Origin: Pithys albifrons albifrons
Taxonomy: Eukaryota; Chordata; Aves; Passeriformes; Thamnophilidae
DNA length: 64,000 nucleotides
Direction of reading: 5' to 3'
Assembly: GCF_047495875.1 (NCBI RefSeq)
Contig: NC_092475.1
Coordinates: 8,336,501-8,400,500, forward strand
How positions within the stretch are numbered: the first letter of the stretch is position 1; each line of letters opens with the position of its first letter. Under the pieces are notes generated by a model. The model was not told where the DNA came from. It searched no databases and worked only from the letters and a program-made list of their open reading frames with translations. A program made the position numbers and the translations under genes. Below are positions 60,568-64,000 of the stretch, in pieces.

Positions 60568-63202
60568 GTAAGGACTTCTTAAATATTGTAATTTGCCCTA
60601 CCTACTTATGCTGCTTAACTCTGTGTATCACTGTGCTCTGTCTCCATCTGTGGTGACTTTCCCAGACACTGACAGGGGACCTTGTAGAACAAGTTTCATT
60701 TGCTCTGCTTGCAAGCAAAGTGCTCTGATGATTTTGTTTCTCCGAGTTTTTTACACCGCTCAAAACCCCTCAGTGACAGGCAGAAATCAGTGAAGAGATT
60801 GTCCATCTCCTGGGCAGCAGCTGAGCTCCTGTGAGGAAGGGAGGCCTTCAGAGCCTGCAGGGCAGGGATTGCACAGCCAGGTCTGGGCAGTGATTGGCAG
60901 AAAGTTTCTGGAGAGGAAACTGCAGTTCACTTTGATTCAAAAAGCCGAATTAAATTCGAGTGCAAGTGAGGGTGTGCCCTGCAAGGACACAGTGGGGAGG
61001 CTGGTTCATCAACCATTTCTGTTGTCACTGTGTTAATTAGGAAACACTTGCAGAATTAGCCTTTCTAGGAGAGTGGGGGTGTCAGGGTGGCTTTCTGTTT
61101 GGTTTTTGCCTCCCCCACCTGCTTTTAATGGAATCAAACTCTGGAGTACAAAAGATCCCTGTGACCTCTGCCTTCAGCGGAGTCCCCAGGCCTTGTCATC
61201 TTAGAACATTACAGTGGATGTTTGTGGGTCCATTTGTAATCACAGAACTTCACTTTACACCTTTCAGCTCTTACCAGAAGACAAAGCACGTTTCCCTTGC
61301 ATGTGTAAACCCTGTAGTTCTCTGCTGGCATCCTGCTAACAGTTCCTTCATGTATGCTGTTACTGTCCTCAAAACTTTGCTACTGTGTTAATTTTGGTCA
61401 TGGTTTTTTTCTTAGGCAAAGAACATAAAATGCACTGTAGTAATACATTGTAAAGTCAGACGTGTCACATTTTTAGTCCAATAAAAGATTATGAAGTCTT
61501 AGCCCTAAAAATATCCACCCATGTCTTATTAGAGGATTTAGATTTAAAAGAAACAATGAAACCAAATGTTTTTGCAGACTTTGGAATTTGTCAGAGCTTG
61601 GGGAGGAGAAGCCATAAAGTGGATCAGAATTTGTTCCCAGTTTTGCAGTGAATGCCACAGGATCAGCCTCCTGCCAAAACTGAGTAGCAACTAATTGACT
61701 GAAGTAACCTACAAAAAACAACTGTATCAAATAGCAATTCAAAGTCCAATTTTTAAGCAGATGCAGACAAAGTCCACTTGGTGCTGGAGTGACTTGGATT
61801 TCTAGAGCAGAACATGTTTTACATGCCTGTTTCTTTATAACTATAGAAAATAACTCTTTATTCTGTTAACCATGTGGGTAGCATTCCATTGAGCTGGTAA
61901 TTCTAACATACTTCAATCTAAATCAATTAAGCTTTTCTAAAAGGTGTGTGAACACCTTTCTGCCATCAGCCTTGGCTGCTGAGCTGCTGATGGGTGAGTG
62001 GTAGGGGCAGACAGCTGAGTGCTGGAGTCACAGGATCTTGGGGGAACTGTGTTTGAAACAGTAAGAAAATGAAATGCATCAAAGCAAATGTGAAGAAGTG
62101 CAATGGTCTAAAATGGAGTTCTTTTGACTGCTCAGAGACTGTGTCTAATAACATAGTATTTACTGGGTGACTCTTGCTCCCTTTTAAAAGAGGAAAAAGT
62201 TACCTAAGTCTGCTCTGTATTAAAAGCAAAGTTGGAAGAAGATGGTCTCAGCAGAAAAAGTTTAAAGCCCTGTGGAAACCCCTAAGGCACAACCCATGTG
62301 TGTAAGCAGCTCTGTAGAAGCCAACTGGCACCAAGTGCTTCACACCTCACAGTACAGTTCTCCTTCTGGAAAAAGTAATAGTTACAGTGAGAAATGGTCT
62401 CCATGTGGTATTGAGCTCTGTCTGCTAAAACACTGAGTGGCATCTGCCCATCCTTACCTGGGCAGCACTTCTGTGAGCTTGGGTTTGTGGCGCAAGTGTT
62501 CCATGTTGCAATTCTTTGACTTTCTAAGATGGAGTTGGTTCTTCCTCCTCAGTAACTGTAGAAGAGACATTCTCAAAAGAACTGACAAGGAGGTTTTGGG
62601 TAGAAATAGTCAGAGAAATCTGAAACGATTTATGTGTTAGAACTTGCTGTTCTCCTAAATCCCTCATTTCCTTTTGCCTTTAGTTGTACTTCCAGATCTA
62701 TTGTCTTGTTCTGTTTTGCTTCAAGTTCCAGAATAAAGCCCATCTTTTATGTGAATGATTTGTTTTAGGTGAAGAGAAACAAGTAGCAGTGAATGTTGGA
62801 GTGCAGTGTGTACATGTACAGACTGTGTATGCTCATGCAGCAGTGCGGGCCTTGAATTGCACTGCAGCATTCCACACCTTGTCAGAGCAAAAAGGAGCCA
62901 GGAGGATTCCCAGTGTAAAGCATCTTTAAATTCTGGGTGACATAACCATCTTCTCACACTTGTGGGGTACAGATGCTCCTCTAGGGTCAGTTTGACATTT
63001 AGTACAAGTATTTGTCCATGGAAACCAGCCATTCTCACCTCTTGGACCATGTCCTTGTAGCCATTCACCTCTTGAGAGAGTCAAACAAGGGAAGTCTTCT
63101 GGAGAAGGAAGTTGCTTTGTAACATTCTGCTGAAAACACCCCCCAGAGAATTTCCAATGAATGTACCAAAAGAGTCTGACAGTGGGTTTTCTTTCTCTCC
63201 AG
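60568..63202 (+). other. RIPOR3: RIPOR3 intron 3
   Basis: 2.6-kb intron between GTAAGG and TCTCTCCAG. Nothing else recognised; minus frames at 61473-61742 and 62721-63068 are unsupported. Confidence 0.8.
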
Positions 63203-63281
63203 TGAATACTTGGAAGCACATCAGGCTGAGCTGGATTATCTCTCTGGTCGACACAAAGATACAAAAAGGAACTCCAGATTG
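63203..63281 (+). CDS. RIPOR3: RIPOR3 exon 4
   Basis: 79 nt that complete a split Asn codon and encode EYLEAHQAELDYLSGRHKD then TKRNSRL, with donor GTAAGA. It ends in phase 0. AELDxLSGRHKDTxRNSRL is one of the most conserved RIPOR/FAM65 blocks and begins the N-terminal helical (PL48-type) domain. Confidence 0.93.
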
Positions 63282-63647
63282 GTAAGATTTTTTAATGTGA
63301 AATACTTAGATAAAGTCACAAAAGAAGATGTGCTCTCCCACCTGGGAATTCTGGTTAAAATGCTGAGGTGGGATCCAGCAAAGCATCACAATCAGCAGTG
63401 TCCCAAGGAGTGCAGCCCCAGCTGCAAGAATTTAGCTGGAGACGTCTTGTTTTCAATTTCCAGCAGAGTTCTTCAGCTCCTGTTCTTTTCCTGGGATGGT
63501 GTCTCCTTGTCTCTGCTCAGTGGGCAATGTTAGTAGTCTCAGTTTAGAGTAATTTAAGATAGTGAGTCTTGCAGTACATATGAAAGTTTCATTAGTATGT
63601 ACAAATACATGTGCTCTGCTCTTCAGCCTGTGCTGTTTCTTTTTCAG

Positions 63648-63671
63648 GCTTTCTACTATGACCTGGACAAG
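63648..63671 (+). CDS. RIPOR3: RIPOR3 exon 5 (24-nt micro-exon)
   Basis: Eight codons, AFYYDLDK, between TTTTTCAG and GTGAGG. The peptide is invariant in the family, and the exon is in phase 0 on both sides, so skipping would keep the reading frame while deleting the FYYDLDK helix segment. Confidence 0.92.
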
Positions 63672-63797
63672 GTGAGGCTGTTGGGGATGAGAGGAAATGT
63701 TGCAAACAGAGACAAATGGATGATGTGTTTGCTGTGTTACTTACAGACATTCTTAGGAAACAATTTTTCAAGTCCCCTTCTCTCTCTCTCTCAAAAG

Positions 63798-63851
63798 CAA
63801 ATCCGCTCTGTGGAGAGGTACATCAGAAAACTGGAGTTTCACATAAGCAAG
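63798..63851 (+). CDS. RIPOR3: RIPOR3 exon 6 (last in window)
   Basis: 54 nt encoding QIRSVERYIRKLEFHISK after an acceptor in a CTCTCTCTC-rich tract (TCAAAAG) and before donor GTAAGG. Family members continue VDELYEDYC..., so the next exon lies beyond 64000. The five exons give 135 codons in one continuous frame. The intron before it is only 126 nt. Confidence 0.92.
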
Positions 63852-64000
63852 GTAAGGGGGTTTATAGCTCATACCTGCCAGGCTCACTCTGCCTTGTAAG
63901 TGACTTCTCTAAATGAAAAACACTTTGATTATATTCATCTGAAGGGGAATAATGCTGAGGACTTTCTGAAAGCTGTAGCCACTCTTTTTCCTAAAGGAGG
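63852..64000 (+). other. RIPOR3: RIPOR3 intron 6 start; gene continues off window
   Basis: Begins GTAAGGGGG. No further exon is seen before the window edge, and most of the RIPOR3 protein is missing from this window. Confidence 0.85.

Noticed and set aside
1..64000. Search for CRISPR arrays, operons, phage or bacterial-type systems
   Set aside because: Spliced vertebrate genes, CR1 elements and CpG islands show this is eukaryotic nuclear DNA. The tandem arrays have no spacer-repeat organisation.

Overview
This is a vertebrate nuclear window, most likely from a bird and plausibly a songbird. The evidence is sparse degenerate CR1 retrotransposon 3' ends as the only recognisable interspersed repeats, very GC-rich CpG-island promoters, and the gene order BCAS4 - PARD6B - RIPOR3. 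That order matches human chromosome 20q13, whose avian counterpart is chromosome 20. About 2.5 percent of the window is coding, and almost all long reading frames are accidental.

Layout. (1) 1-6.4 kb: one exon resembling BCAS4 (minus strand, about 0.62-0.69 kb), two CR1 fragments, an 11-bp-unit tandem repeat, a CpG island holding a canonical CTCF core and a YY1-type motif, and a 163-bp higher-order minisatellite. (2) 6.4-11 kb: a full-length degenerate 5S rRNA pseudogene, then sequence with nothing recognisable. (3) 11-28 kb, minus strand: the complete PARD6B gene. It has three coding exons (66, 223 and 830 nt) giving 372 residues, a probable 3.7-kb 3' UTR, and a CpG-island promoter next to an uninterrupted 206-nt homopyrimidine tract. 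A 17-copy, 50-bp minisatellite sits directly against the 3' splice site of its last exon. (4) 28-36 kb: spacer between divergent genes, with a CR1 scrap and an isolated CpG-rich patch carrying a second CTCF core. (5) 36-64 kb, plus strand: a CpG island with a candidate non-coding first exon, a roughly 20-bp minisatellite, a 20-kb intron with a U2 snRNA pseudogene fragment and CR1 scraps, and then the first five coding exons (135 codons) of RIPOR3, which runs off the right edge.

Biology. PARD6B is the PAR6 polarity adaptor that links atypical PKC and CDC42. RIPOR proteins are Rho-family interactors involved in polarity, and BCAS4 is related to the BLOC1S4 (cappuccino) subunit family. The linkage is conserved synteny, not an operon. 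I found no new enzyme, defence or mobile system. The most unusual features are the splice-site-abutting minisatellite, the promoter polypurine/polypyrimidine block, the divergent CTCF pair around PARD6B, and the two small-RNA pseudogenes.
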